A stretch of DNA of 34,971 nt, taken from Bacteroides sp. GTDB taxonomy: Bacteria; Bacteroidota; Bacteroidia; Bacteroidales; Bacteroidaceae. Where the stretch lies: positions 1-34,971 of the forward strand of contig SUXX01000024.1 in assembly GCA_015060735.1 (NCBI GenBank), in the 5' to 3' direction. The notes beneath the pieces are model-generated. The model was not told the origin of the DNA. It saw only the letters and a list, made by a program, of their open reading frames with translations, and did no database searches. Below, one piece after another: positions 7,662 to 17,167 of the stretch (position 1 is the stretch's first letter; the number at the start of each line of letters is the position of its first letter). The position numbers and the translations under genes were made by a program.

Positions 7662-7771
7662 TTATACTTTATCCGTAACACTTCGGATATTTGTTCGTAA
7701 TATTATGTACATTTATACATATCATTACGGATATTTGTACAAAGTATTACGGATAATATATTCGTGCGGTT
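7662..7771. repeat. Degenerate 22-bp tandem array in the pilus/valS divergent region
   Basis: CGGATATTTGTTC (7684), CGGATATTTGTAC (7728) and CGGATAATAT (7750) fall on an exact 22-base register. The unit at 7706 (TGTACATTTATAC) and a weaker one at 7662 complete the series, and units end in similar ATTA/ACTT tails. Twenty-two bases is two helical turns, so sites would lie on one face of the DNA, as for a cooperatively bound regulator. The array is about 100-240 bases upstream of the pilus promoter and 70-180 bases upstream of the valS box. Apart from this array and the promoters I see nothing else in the 404-base gap. Confidence 0.6.
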
Positions 7772-7842
7772 GATTGCAACCATTCTTCAAGACGAAAAAA
7801 ACTTTTCTTCTGCATGAGGGCGAATATTCCATTGAGTTTTTG

Positions 7843-7850
7843 TATTTTTG
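7843..7850 (+). promoter_or_regulatory. Candidate -7 box for valS
   Basis: TATTTTTG matches TAnnTTTG and lies 41 bases before the valS ATG. The -33 region at the expected distance is poor. Confidence 0.5.
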
Positions 7851-7890
7851 CAACTTAATCTGTGATAATCATTAAACTAACTATATAACA

Positions 7891-10530
7891 ATGGAATTAG
7901 CAAGCAAGTACAACCCTGCTGAAGTGGAGGGGAAATGGTACCAGTATTGGCTGGACAACAAACTCTTTAGTTCGAAACCCGACGGACGTGAACCATACAC
8001 CGTCGTCATTCCACCGCCAAACGTCACTGGTGTGCTCCACATGGGACACATGCTGAACAATACAATTCAAGACATCCTCGTCCGCCGTGCACGCATGGAA
8101 GGCAAGAACGCCTGCTGGGTGCCGGGAACTGACCACGCTTCTATCGCTACCGAAGCCAAGGTAGTGAACAAGCTCGCTCAACAGGGCATCAAGAAGACTG
8201 ACCTGACTCGTGAGGAGTTCTTGAAGCATGCGTGGGAATGGACCGACGAACACGGCGGCATCATCCTGAAGCAGCTCCGCAAGCTCGGGGCATCGTGCGA
8301 CTGGGACCGCACTGCCTTCACTATGGACGAAGAACGCAGCGAGAGTGTGATCAAGGTGTTCTGCGACCTTTATGATAAAGGCCTCATCTATCGCGGCGTC
8401 CGCATGGTAAACTGGGACCCGAAGGCATTGACTGCTCTTTCGGATGAAGAAGTCATCTACAAGGAAGAACATAGCAAGTTGTATTACCTCCGCTACAAGG
8501 TGGAAGGCGATGCAGAAGGCCGTTATGCGGTAGTAGCTACTACCCGTCCGGAAACCATCATGGGCGATACTGCGATGTGTATCAATCCGAACGACCCGAA
8601 GAACGAATGGTTGAAGGGTAAGAAAGTGATTGTACCGTTGGTAGGCCGTGTGATTCCGGTGATTGAAGACGATTACGTAGACATCGAATTCGGTACAGGT
8701 TGTTTGAAAGTGACTCCGGCTCACGACGTGAACGACTACATGCTCGGCGAAAAGTACAACCTGCCTAGCATCGACATCTTCAACGACAACGGTACACTCA
8801 GCGAAGAAGCCGGCCTCTATGTAGGCATGGACCGTTTCGATGTGCGTAAGCAGATTGAACAGGACTTGGCTGCTGCTGACCTCCTGGAAAAGGTAGAAGC
8901 TTATACTAATAAGGTAGGTTGCTCGGAACGTACCGGCGTAGCCATCGAACCGAAGCTTTCTATGCAATGGTTCCTGAAGATGCAGCACTTTGCAGACATG
9001 GCACTTCCACCGGTGATGAACGATGAATTGAAGTTCTATCCGGCGAAGTACAAGAATACTTACCGTAACTGGTTGGAAAACATCAAGGACTGGTGTATCA
9101 GCCGTCAGCTTTGGTGGGGTCACCGCATCCCGGCTTACTACTTGCCGGAAGGTGGTTTCGTGGTAGCTCCGACTGCTGAAGAAGCATTGGCAAAGGCGAT
9201 TGAAAAGACAGGCAACGCCAACTTGAAGGTAGAAGACCTCCGCCAGGATGAAGACTGCCTCGACACTTGGTTCTCTTCTTGGTTGTGGCCGATTTCACTC
9301 TTCGACGGCATCAACAACCCGGGCAATGAAGAAATCAAGTACTACTACCCTACCAGCGACTTGGTGACAGGTCCGGACATCATCTTCTTCTGGGTAGCCC
9401 GTATGATTATGGCCGGTTACGAATACTTGGGCGACATGCCGTTCAAGAACGTATACTTCACCGGTATCGTACGCGACAAGATTGGCCGCAAGATGTCGAA
9501 GTCACTCGGTAACTCACCCGACCCATTGGAACTCATCGAACGCTTCGGTGCCGACGGTGTGCGTATGGGTATGATGCTTTCGGCTCCTGCCGGTAACGAC
9601 ATCCTCTTCGACGATGCCCTCTGCGAACAAGGCCGTAACTTCAACAACAAGATTTGGAATGCCTTCCGTTTGGTAAAGGGTTGGGAAGTAGCCGACATCG
9701 AACAACCGGAATATGCTGCCCTTGCAACCGAATGGTTTGAATCCATGCTTGCCAAGACAGCTGCCGAAGTGGACGACCTCTTCAGCAAGTATCGTCTGAG
9801 CGAAGCGTTGATGGCTGTATACAAGCTCTTCTGGGACGAATTCTCCAGTTGGTACCTGGAAATGGTGAAGCCAGCATACATCGATGGCAAGGCCCAACCA
9901 ATGGACAAGGTGACTTATGAAAAGACCTTGAGCTTCTTCGACAGCCTCTTGAAGTTGCTCCATCCGTTCATGCCGTTCATCACCGAAGAGTTGTGGCAAC
10001 ACATCTACGACCGCAAGGAAGGTGAAAGCCTCATGGTTCAGACCCTCGATATCAATAAGGTATGCAACGAAGACATCGTGAAGCAGTTCGAAGCCGTGAA
10101 GGAAGTGATTGGTGGTATCCGTACCATCCGCTTGCAAAAGAACATCGCACAGAAGGAAGCTCTTTCTTTGCAAGTAGTAGGCGAAAGCCCGGTAGCTGCC
10201 TTCAACTCAGTGATTGCTAAGTTGTGTAACCTCACCGCTATCGAAAGCGTAGAAGCCAAGGCAGAAGGTTCGGCTTCGTTCATGGTGGGTACTACCGAAT
10301 ATGCCGTACCACTCGGCAACCTCATCAATGTAGAAGAAGAACTCAAGAAGCTGGAAGCTGACTTGAAGTACAACGAAGGTTTCCTCCAGAGCGTATTGAA
10401 GAAGCTCAGCAACGAAAAGTTCGTGAGCAAGGCTCCTGCCAACGTCATCGAAATGGAACGCAAGAAACAGGCCGATGCCGAAAGCAAGATTGCTTCACTG
10501 AAAGAAAGTATCGCTGCTTTGAAGAAATAA
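7891..10530 (+). CDS. valS: Valyl-tRNA synthetase
   Basis: An 879-residue class I aminoacyl-tRNA synthetase that charges tRNA-Val in the cytoplasm. The HIGH motif appears as HMGH (residues 50-53) after PPPNVTGVL, and KMSKS at residues 534-538. [12 protein letters not shown] and [12 protein letters not shown] mark the editing (CP1) domain that removes mischarged Thr, and [11 protein letters not shown] is typical of the catalytic core. The last 70 residues form the coiled-coil arm seen in ValRS ([11 protein letters not shown]...). Length is normal. Strong AAG, GAA and CTC codon preference suggests high expression. It is a single-gene unit with its own promoter and a strong downstream terminator. 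Confidence 0.98.
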   Translation: MELASKYNPAEVEGKWYQYWLDNKLFSSKPDGREPYTVVIPPPNVTGVLHMGHMLNNTIQDILVRRARMEGKNACWVPGTDHASIATEAKVVNKLAQQGIKKTDLTREEFLKHAWEWTDEHGGIILKQLRKLGASCDWDRTAFTMDEERSESVIKVFCDLYDKGLIYRGVRMVNWDPKALTALSDEEVIYKEEHSKLYYLRYKVEGDAEGRYAVVATTRPETIMGDTAMCINPNDPKNEWLKGKKVIVPLVGRVIPVIEDDYVDIEFGTGCLKVTPAHDVNDYMLGEKYNLPSIDIFNDNGTLSEEAGLYVGMDRFDVRKQIEQDLAAADLLEKVEAYTNKVGCSERTGVAIEPKLSMQWFLKMQHFADMALPPVMNDELKFYPAKYKNTYRNWLENIKDWCISRQLWWGHRIPAYYLPEGGFVVAPTAEEALAKAIEKTGNANLKVEDLRQDEDCLDTWFSSWLWPISLFDGINNPGNEEIKYYYPTSDLVTGPDIIFFWVARMIMAGYEYLGDMPFKNVYFTGIVRDKIGRKMSKSLGNSPDPLELIERFGADGVRMGMMLSAPAGNDILFDDALCEQGRNFNNKIWNAFRLVKGWEVADIEQPEYAALATEWFESMLAKTAAEVDDLFSKYRLSEALMAVYKLFWDEFSSWYLEMVKPAYIDGKAQPMDKVTYEKTLSFFDSLLKLLHPFMPFITEELWQHIYDRKEGESLMVQTLDINKVCNEDIVKQFEAVKEVIGGIRTIRLQKNIAQKEALSLQVVGESPVAAFNSVIAKLCNLTAIESVEAKAEGSASFMVGTTEYAVPLGNLINVEEELKKLEADLKYNEGFLQSVLKKLSNEKFVSKAPANVIEMERKKQADAESKIASLKESIAALKK

Positions 10531-10572
10531 GGATAAAAAAAAGGAACCCGATTGGGTTCCTTTTTTTTATCC
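10531..10572. terminator. Perfect bidirectional terminator between valS and the convergent gene
   Basis: GGATAAAAAAAAGGAACCC (10531-10549) pairs perfectly with its complement at 10554-10572 around a GATT loop. The A8/T8 tracts flanking the GC-rich core supply a U-run for either direction. It begins directly after the valS stop and ends at the base before the stop of the convergent gene. Confidence 0.92.
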
Positions 10573-11022
10573 TTATTTCTCTAATAAATCTTTCAAGAAT
10601 GCATTCAGTTCTTCATCCAGTCCCTTGAGAAGTTCATCACTCAGCATCAAGGTGTCTCCGTCGTCCACCAATAAAAGTTCAGCAATGGTTTCTTTCTCAT
10701 CATCCACCAACACGAACGAATAAGGTTTCATCAGACAAAGCTTGTCCAGACGGCCGGCTTCTTGCACTTCTGTCAAAACACGACGAAGATTCGATTCTGC
10801 CGATGTATAGAAGTTCTCGTCATGTTCCTGTTCCCATTCCTTGACCGCAACAACCGCCAATACCTCGTCATCGTCATTCATCAACACTAACTCGCCCGTT
10901 TCCGGCTTTGGCTGCAAATAAATATCGGTAATGACAGTTTGATTCCCTTTGGACGCATACCTTTTCAAGGCCTTCTCCAAAGAAGCCTTCACGGCAGCTG
11001 ATGTTTGTGAACTGAAATTCAT
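10573..11022 (-). CDS. Conserved small acidic protein of unknown function
   Basis: A 149-residue soluble protein without signal peptide or membrane segment; I do not recognise a named family. The sequence has a short helical N-terminus (SAAVKASLEKALKRYA), a central strand-rich part ending in NDDDEVLAVVAVKEW, then a helix with SNLRRVLTEVQ and a strongly acidic tail (LVDDGDTLMLSDELLKGLDEELNAFLKDLL). The alternating IYLQPKPETGELVLMNDD and YSFVLVDDEKETIAELLLVDD segments look like two related beta-hairpins. It has its own promoter, lies downstream of the DUF6340-like gene and ends in the terminator shared with valS. Coding is supported by length, codon use and promoter. Confidence 0.75.
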   Translation of the reverse strand: MNFSSQTSAAVKASLEKALKRYASKGNQTVITDIYLQPKPETGELVLMNDDDEVLAVVAVKEWEQEHDENFYTSAESNLRRVLTEVQEAGRLDKLCLMKPYSFVLVDDEKETIAELLLVDDGDTLMLSDELLKGLDEELNAFLKDLLEK

Positions 11023-11045
11023 GATTCGATGTGTTTTAAATTTCC

Positions 11046-11075
11046 CAAAAGTACAAAAAAAATGGTTTAAACAAA
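11046..11075 (-). promoter_or_regulatory. Promoter for the small acidic protein gene
   Basis: On the minus strand, TTTG (11072-11075) and TACTTTTG (11046-11053) are 18 bases apart, one short of the usual spacing, and lie about 25 bases before the ATG at 11022. Confidence 0.55.
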
Positions 11076-11083
11076 CGATTCAT

Positions 11084-12052
11084 CTAAAAATTATTCTCAA
11101 ATCGCCTCATCTGCATCTTCAGTTTCCCATTCTTTTCGGCCAAACTGTTTAACTGAACCTGATAAAACTCCATCATGCCTTTCTCTGCCGAACCGTCCTT
11201 GGCCAGTTTCAATGCTTCTGAAAGATAAAACCGTGCTTGTTCAAAGTCGTCGTGCATCTCATAATAAAGAGCCAAATTATAGGCAGCACGCATCTTGGCT
11301 GCTCCCTTTTTCTGTCGAAAGGTCTGCTCCCATAACTGGAAAGCCGATTCCCAATCACCTTCTTGAACCGACACTGCCGCATCACGCATATTGACATCAC
11401 CTCCATTGTAGAAATAGCGGTTTATTTCTTCCCAAGAAGGCAACAAATACTTCATAGGAATAGTGGCTGCAAATTCAGAAGACTCGGTAATCACCTGTTC
11501 CAAATTGAGCGAAGGAGTTACTTCCCAATAGATAGAATCGGACTTGCTGAGAGTAAACAAAGGAGCATGACGCCCCGAGGCATAAACCTGAATCACCGGA
11601 GTGATAACAGCATCGATAACAGACACCGGAACAGAAAGGCCGGGTACAAAGGATGAATTTTCCTTCAACTGAATCTGGACACGATTCAAAGAGAACAACA
11701 TATCCACTCCCAAATCCTGCATCAAGCTATCTACCTGAACACCCGTCAGACCTTCTGAAGCATCGGGCACAAACAAGGACGAATCGCAAAGCACCACCTG
11801 ATCGAAATAGTCGGTTGCTGCTACGGCTTGTGCAAAGCTTTCGGCCATCACTTTCCCGTTGCCTTCCAACACATCCGGCGAGGACGTTTCCACCCAACCG
11901 GAAGGAGGTATGTGATTCACTACTCCTACCCGTCTTATCGTTTCCGGATAATTGAAGTCGGCGGCTTGCAAACGATCGTAGGAAAGCGTACCCACTGTCG
12001 TACAGGAAGTAAGAAGCCCTATAAAGCCTAGAATAAAACAGATTTTCTTCAT
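11084..12052 (-). CDS. DUF6340-like lipoprotein with TPR-like C-terminus
   Basis: A 322-residue exported lipoprotein (FILGFIGLLTSC lipobox). The first 200 residues resemble DUF6340 proteins of Bacteroidetes, with LQAADFNYPETIRRVGVVN at the start of the mature part and an LGVDMLFSLNRVQIQLK strand. The final 90 residues contain TPR-like helical pairs: WESAFQLWEQ, AAYNLALYYEMHDDFEQARFYLSEALKLA. It is therefore probably a periplasm-facing or outer-membrane lipoprotein that binds a partner. No enzyme motif is visible. It lies downstream of secA on the same strand, separated by a copy of the dispersed palindrome. Confidence 0.75.
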   Translation of the reverse strand: MKKICFILGFIGLLTSCTTVGTLSYDRLQAADFNYPETIRRVGVVNHIPPSGWVETSSPDVLEGNGKVMAESFAQAVAATDYFDQVVLCDSSLFVPDASEGLTGVQVDSLMQDLGVDMLFSLNRVQIQLKENSSFVPGLSVPVSVIDAVITPVIQVYASGRHAPLFTLSKSDSIYWEVTPSLNLEQVITESSEFAATIPMKYLLPSWEEINRYFYNGGDVNMRDAAVSVQEGDWESAFQLWEQTFRQKKGAAKMRAAYNLALYYEMHDDFEQARFYLSEALKLAKDGSAEKGMMEFYQVQLNSLAEKNGKLKMQMRRFENNF

Positions 12053-12076
12053 AAATACAGATACTCTCTTATTAAC

Positions 12077-12154
12077 GTGTCATTCTGAACGCTGTGAAAG
12101 ACCTGTTTACATTCCTTTATGTAGACAGATTCTTCGCGATGCTCAGAATGACAC
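12077..12154. repeat. Dispersed palindromic element between secA and the DUF6340-like gene
   Basis: The left arm GTGTCATTCTGAAC (from 12077) and the right arm CAGATTCTTCGCGATGCTCA... (12126-12154) are imperfectly complementary at their outer ends around a spacer of about 20 bases. Both arms match the copies at 26741 and 30937. Confidence 0.8.
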
Positions 12155-12199
12155 TACCTTATTAGCAATACCCCCTTAGGGATTTACCAACATTTTCAT

Positions 12200-15100
12200 T
12201 TAAATTGCACGTCCATGGCAATTCTTGAACTTCTTGCCACTACCGCACGGACATGGATCGTTACGGCCGACCGTCTTTTCAGCACGAATCGGTTCACGCT
12301 TCTGTTCACGAGTATCGCGGCTGGCTGCTGCCCGTTGGTTCGGGTCACTCAAGTCTTTCTTGGTTTCCTGATATTGCTGACGGGGAGCCGGACGTTCTGG
12401 AGCAGCTTCACGGACTTGTTCCGGGTCTTGCACAGGTATCTGTCCACGCATCAATACAGAAATGGTATTATTATTGATTTTGTTCACCATATCATCGAAC
12501 AACTTCACGGATTCGAGTTTGAAAATCAACAACGGATCCTTCTGTTCGTAGCTGGCATTCTGTACGGAATGCTTCAATTCATCAAGTTCACGGAGATTTT
12601 CCTTCCAAGCATCATCGATGGTATGCAACAAGATAGACTTTTCGAAAGCCTTCACGATTTCCTTACCTTCTGATTCGTATGCAGCCTTCAAATTAACAGG
12701 AATGTTATAAAGACGCTTACCGTCGGTAATAGGAATCATGATGTTTTCGTACATATGACCTTGGTTCTCATATACCTGCTTGATAACCGGCATCGCAATC
12801 TGTGCCATGCGTTCTGTTTTACGCTTGAAGTTAGCCATAGCAGCATTAAAGGCCATTTCTACCAAGTCATCTTGCTTCTTTTCATTGAACTCTTCGGCTG
12901 TGAACGGTGCATCCATTGCCAATGTCTGGAACATTTCCATGCGGACATTCTCGAAGTCACCCAATTCTACAGCGTATGCACAACGGTCCCAAATGGTGTT
13001 TACGATGTCCATACCGATACGTTCACCCATCAAGGCATGGCGACGCTTTGTATAAACCACGGTACGCTGCTTGTTCATTACGTCATCGTATTCCAACAAA
13101 CGCTTACGGATACCGAAGTTGTTTTCTTCCACCTTCTTTTGGGCACGTTCGATGGAATTGGAAATCATCTTGTGTTCAATCATTTCGCCTTCCTTGAAAC
13201 CAAGCTTGTCCATCACAGTCGCAATACGATCGGACGAGAAGAGACGCATCAAATCGTCTTCCAACGAAACGAAGAATACGGAAGAACCCGGGTCACCCTG
13301 ACGACCGGCACGACCACGCAACTGACGGTCTACACGACGGGATTCGTGACGTTCGGTACCGATAATAGCCAAACCACCGGCTGCCTTCACTTCGTCGCTC
13401 AACTTGATGTCGGTACCACGACCGGCCATATTGGTTGCAATGGTTACGATACTCTTTTGACCGGCACGAGCCACGATGTCGGCTTCACGCTGGTGGAGTT
13501 TCGCATTCAAGACGTTATGTTCAATCTTACGCAATGAGAGCATCTTACTCAACATTTCAGAGATTTCCACCGAAGTAGTACCCACCAGAACCGGACGTCC
13601 GGCTTCTACCATGGCTTCGATTTCTTCGATAACGGCTTTATACTTTTCGCGTTTGGTCTTGTAAACGCGGTCGTTCATATCCTTACGGGCAATCGGACGG
13701 TTGGTCGGAATAACGACTACGTCCAATTTATAAATATCCCAGAATTCACCTGCTTCGGTTTCGGCTGTACCGGTCATACCCGAAAGCTTATGATACATAC
13801 GGAAGTAGTTCTGCAAGGTAATGGTAGCAAAGGTCTGGGTTGCTGCTTCAATCGTTACACGTTCTTTGGCTTCAACCGCCTGGTGCAAGCCATCGCTCCA
13901 ACGACGACCTTCCATGATACGGCCGGTCTGTTCGTCGACAATCTTCACCTTTCCTTCCAACACCACATAGTCGGTATCCTTTTCGAACATGGTGTAAGCC
14001 TTCAACAACTGGTTGATGGTGTGAACACGTTCCGACTTAATCGCATAATTGGTAAGCAGTTCGTCCTTCTTGGCTAACTTTTCTTCTTCATTCAAATTCT
14101 GGTTTTCAAGTTCGGACAACTGGGCTGCGATATCAGGCAATACGAACAAGGTAGGGTCGGCCGCATTACCGGTAATCAATTCGATACCCCTATCGGTCAA
14201 GTCTACACTCTTCAGCTTTTCATCGATGACAAAATACAATGGGTCAGTCGCTTCAGGCATACGCTTGTTGTTCTGCTCCATGTAGATTTCTTCGGTCTTC
14301 AGCATACCGGCCTTAATACCCGGTTCACTCAAGTATTTAATCAAAGCTTTATTCTTCGGCAATGCCTTGTGTGTACGGAACAATGACAAGAAACCGGCTT
14401 CCACCTCTTTCTGGTCTTCCGAAGCAATCAATCGCTTGGCTTCAGTCAAGTATTGGGTAGCCAATTTGCGTTGAGCTTCTACCAGGCGTTCGACCAACGG
14501 GCGAAGTTGTTCAAACAATTGGTCTTCACCTTTAGGTACCGGACCTGAGATAATCAACGGAGTACGGGCATCGTCAATCAATACGGAGTCAACTTCGTCG
14601 ACGATGGCATAGTTATGCTTACGTTGTACCAAATCTTTCGGGCTGCTTGCCATGTTATCACGCAAGTAGTCGAAACCGAATTCATTGTTGGTACCAAAAG
14701 TAATATCGGCCAAGTATGCACGACGACGTGCATCGGAGTTAGGCTGATGCTTGTCGATACAATCCACGCTCAAGCCATGGAATTGGTAAAGAGGCCCCAT
14801 CCACTCGGAGTCACGCTTGGCCAAATAGTCATTCACGGTTACCACATGCACCCCGTTACCGGTCAAGGCATTCAGGAACACCGGCAAGGTCGCTACCAAG
14901 GTCTTACCTTCACCGGTTGCCATTTCGGCAATCTTTCCCTTGTGCAGTACCGTACCACCAAAGAGCTGTACATCGTAATGTATCATGGCCCATTGCATAT
15001 CGTTACCACCGGCTATCCAGTGATTCTTCCAGATGGCTTTATCGTCTTCAATACGAACAAAGTCTTTTCCTTGGGCAGCCAACAATCGGTCAAATTCAGT

Positions 15101-15493
15101 AGCGGTTACTACCAACTCTTCATTTTCAGTGAAACGACGTGCGGTATCCTTCACGATAGCAAAAGCCTGCGGATGCACTTCGTCCAATGCCTTTTCGTAT
15201 TTGTCAAGCACTTCCTTTTCCAACTTGTCGATTTGTGCGAAAATAGGTTCACGCAATTCGATTTCAGTGGCTTCGATAGTTGCTTTCAGTTCTTCAATCT
15301 TTTTCTGTTCTTCGGCTGCCGAAGCCTTGATATACTTTTTCAGTTCTTCGGTACGTGCACGAAGCTCGTCATTGCTCAACTTGGAAATTTCCGGATAAAT
15401 GGCTTTTACCTTATCGACCCAAGGCTTGATTTCCTTCATGTCGCGGGTTGCCTTATTACCGAACAGTTTCCCGATAAATTCATTAAATCCCAT
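12200..15493 (-). CDS. secA: Preprotein translocase ATPase SecA
   Basis: A 1097-residue SecA, the cytoplasmic motor that drives unfolded proteins through SecYEG. Visible motifs are Walker [15 protein letters not shown] (about residue 195), [19 protein letters not shown] (DEAD-type Walker B), GTDIKL and the [15 protein letters not shown] motif VI. The C-terminus holds the zinc-binding SEC-C motif [13 protein letters not shown], which docks SecB and the membrane. It is about 200 residues longer than the E. coli protein. The extra length lies largely in a charged N-terminal insertion (about residues 55-165) and in the first nucleotide-binding domain, as in other Bacteroidetes SecA proteins. The ATG is 90 bases from the end of the upstream gene. 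Confidence 0.97.
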   Translation of the reverse strand: MGFNEFIGKLFGNKATRDMKEIKPWVDKVKAIYPEISKLSNDELRARTEELKKYIKASAAEEQKKIEELKATIEATEIELREPIFAQIDKLEKEVLDKYEKALDEVHPQAFAIVKDTARRFTENEELVVTATEFDRLLAAQGKDFVRIEDDKAIWKNHWIAGGNDMQWAMIHYDVQLFGGTVLHKGKIAEMATGEGKTLVATLPVFLNALTGNGVHVVTVNDYLAKRDSEWMGPLYQFHGLSVDCIDKHQPNSDARRRAYLADITFGTNNEFGFDYLRDNMASSPKDLVQRKHNYAIVDEVDSVLIDDARTPLIISGPVPKGEDQLFEQLRPLVERLVEAQRKLATQYLTEAKRLIASEDQKEVEAGFLSLFRTHKALPKNKALIKYLSEPGIKAGMLKTEEIYMEQNNKRMPEATDPLYFVIDEKLKSVDLTDRGIELITGNAADPTLFVLPDIAAQLSELENQNLNEEEKLAKKDELLTNYAIKSERVHTINQLLKAYTMFEKDTDYVVLEGKVKIVDEQTGRIMEGRRWSDGLHQAVEAKERVTIEAATQTFATITLQNYFRMYHKLSGMTGTAETEAGEFWDIYKLDVVVIPTNRPIARKDMNDRVYKTKREKYKAVIEEIEAMVEAGRPVLVGTTSVEISEMLSKMLSLRKIEHNVLNAKLHQREADIVARAGQKSIVTIATNMAGRGTDIKLSDEVKAAGGLAIIGTERHESRRVDRQLRGRAGRQGDPGSSVFFVSLEDDLMRLFSSDRIATVMDKLGFKEGEMIEHKMISNSIERAQKKVEENNFGIRKRLLEYDDVMNKQRTVVYTKRRHALMGERIGMDIVNTIWDRCAYAVELGDFENVRMEMFQTLAMDAPFTAEEFNEKKQDDLVEMAFNAAMANFKRKTERMAQIAMPVIKQVYENQGHMYENIMIPITDGKRLYNIPVNLKAAYESEGKEIVKAFEKSILLHTIDDAWKENLRELDELKHSVQNASYEQKDPLLIFKLESVKLFDDMVNKINNNTISVLMRGQIPVQDPEQVREAAPERPAPRQQYQETKKDLSDPNQRAAASRDTREQKREPIRAEKTVGRNDPCPCGSGKKFKNCHGRAI

Positions 15494-15536
15494 TGTATGT
15501 TTGTTTTATTATTTCAACTTTTGATATTTGAGAGTG

Positions 15537-15544
15537 CAAAGGTA
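15537..15544 (-). promoter_or_regulatory. Candidate -7 box for secA
   Basis: TACCTTTG on the minus strand matches the -7 consensus and lies 43 bases before the secA ATG. The -33 element is not convincing. Confidence 0.5.
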
Positions 15545-15583
15545 CAATAAAATGCTGATTTATTTGCACTTCTCTCCCGAATA

Positions 15584-17167
15584 TTATTTACGGATGTCCG
15601 TCATTGGAGGCAAAGTGGAGGCATTCGGGGCACGAATCCGCATAAAATGAGCCACAGTAGGGGCAATATGACCTATCTTAACCGGCGTGTGTATCACTTG
15701 TGGGCGAACTTCCCATCCCATTAAGAAAAGCGGAGCCGATGTATACATGTTACGAACCACTTTGGTGTCCAGCGAATGTTCTCGCACGATGGTCCATCCC
15801 GGTAAGACTTCCACCCAGAGGTCGCCCGAGCAGAAGGGATTATAACCATTCTTCACCTTCTCCATTTCCGGCGTCCAGGCTCCCAGCATGAGTCTTTGCG
15901 AAGAATAGACTTCCTTTACTCCACTGAATTGTACCAGAAATTCGGAGGAACGATTTAATATCTCGGGCAGGTTCAATTGCTTTTGCTCGATGAGTTTATG
16001 ATTCAAATAAATCTCTTGGTCATGATAAGCCTCGGCATACAATCCCTCGCCATAAATGGCTGCAAGATACAAGTTCAACAAGGCAACGCAACGCTTGATA
16101 TGGAATTCTCCGTTGGGGATTCGATATTGCGGTGCATCCAGAGGTTCCGGATCGGCATATCCCGTCGAAGTGATGAAGAACAACGTATTTTGCAAGCCGA
16201 CCTTGCGATCAATCATGTTCAACAACTCTGCAATATGGTTATCCAAACGAACATAAGCATCCTGTATCTCTAAAGGACGCTCCAAGGCTGGTTTATGTTC
16301 ATAATTACCGGCATAATAAGACAAATTCAACAAATCGGGCACCAAATCCTGACCGATCGATGTAGAGTTGAGACAGGCATTGACCAAACGATTGACTTCC
16401 TCGTTGGCGTACGGGCTGGTCTTAAACTTACGGTATTTCTGTTGGCGTTCGCTACTGAACTTGTGCTTGAAGGTAACTTGCTTGGCATCGGCCGGCAAGT
16501 GGCGATAAAGCGAAGCCGGCAGATAAGGTTCCCAAATCAGTTCATTGATTCGAAAATCCAACCCTTGTCGGTCGTTATAAGTTGTCACCCAAGAGGGGAA
16601 GGTTCCGTAATAAGTTGACCCGCTCCATTTCCCCGTTTCATCGTTAATCCAAAAGGCTCCCTTCGAGGCATGTCCGGCTGACAACACCGCCATTTCCCGC
16701 GTTGGAGCAATGGAGTAAACCTCAGCTTTGCCCTGCGTGGCAATGGTTAGTTCATCGGACAGATTTGACACCTTCAGCCGGACGGGAGAGGTGGATTCTG
16801 ATGTATAAACGCCCATAAAGTTGGCGTCCTCCACACAATTGATAACCCGCAAAGAGCTGCGTTCCAACCAATTATCACCCACAATACCGTTCAAGAAAGG
16901 ATTGGCACCGGTATAGATGGCCGCCACAGACGAAGACTTGTCGACATCCACAAAATCATATTCTGCATTCCGATAGACACGACCTTCCTTCCACAACCGC
17001 TTGAAGCCTTGTTCGCCATACATGGCCGAAAACGCTTCGATATAATCCATACGAAGCTGGTCGATGGTCAAACCGACCACCAACTTGGGCACTGCCGTTA
17101 CATCTTGAGCCTGAAGGCCGGCAATGGCAAATACAGCCAGAAGAGAAGTGATGAAACGTCCTTTCAT
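15584..17167 (-). CDS. Alkaline-phosphatase-superfamily protein, probably catalytically inactive
   Basis: A 527-residue exported protein (signal peptide ending GLQAQ) whose overall sequence follows the PafA/NPP branch of the alkaline phosphatase superfamily: VVGLTIDQLRMDYI, AIYTGANPFLNGIVG, AVLSAGHASKGAFW, VRLDNHIAELL and IGHIAPTVAHFM. By alignment from memory with PafA, the first metal ligand is kept (D36). The nucleophile position is K77 and the later ligands are replaced: Y284 and N288 for Asp/His, S334-T335 for Asp-His, and Ser for the last His. The phosphate-binding Lys and Arg are T156 and E158. It overlaps the DUF4105 gene by ATGA, so the two are translationally coupled. It is probably a periplasmic binding or scaffold protein; the partner is unknown. 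Confidence 0.85.
   Translation of the reverse strand: MKGRFITSLLAVFAIAGLQAQDVTAVPKLVVGLTIDQLRMDYIEAFSAMYGEQGFKRLWKEGRVYRNAEYDFVDVDKSSSVAAIYTGANPFLNGIVGDNWLERSSLRVINCVEDANFMGVYTSESTSPVRLKVSNLSDELTIATQGKAEVYSIAPTREMAVLSAGHASKGAFWINDETGKWSGSTYYGTFPSWVTTYNDRQGLDFRINELIWEPYLPASLYRHLPADAKQVTFKHKFSSERQQKYRKFKTSPYANEEVNRLVNACLNSTSIGQDLVPDLLNLSYYAGNYEHKPALERPLEIQDAYVRLDNHIAELLNMIDRKVGLQNTLFFITSTGYADPEPLDAPQYRIPNGEFHIKRCVALLNLYLAAIYGEGLYAEAYHDQEIYLNHKLIEQKQLNLPEILNRSSEFLVQFSGVKEVYSSQRLMLGAWTPEMEKVKNGYNPFCSGDLWVEVLPGWTIVREHSLDTKVVRNMYTSAPLFLMGWEVRPQVIHTPVKIGHIAPTVAHFMRIRAPNASTLPPMTDIRK

Noticed and set aside
7662-7771. Possible CRISPR array or iteron-type origin
   Set aside because: Units are adjacent without spacers, only 22 bases long and degenerate; no cas, rep or par gene is nearby.
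7487-7890. Invertible (phase-variable) promoter for the pilus operon
   Set aside because: I found no pair of inverted repeats flanking the promoter and no recombinase gene in the window.
7897-9123. A 408-codon open frame antisense to valS
   Set aside because: It is a shadow of strong codon bias in valS; the valS frame has full family motifs, and the antisense translation shows no signal, motif or promoter.
14615-15550. A 311-codon open frame antisense to secA, with another at 12755-13537
   Set aside because: Both lie opposite conserved secA domains and have Cys/His/Phe-rich translations typical of antisense frames.
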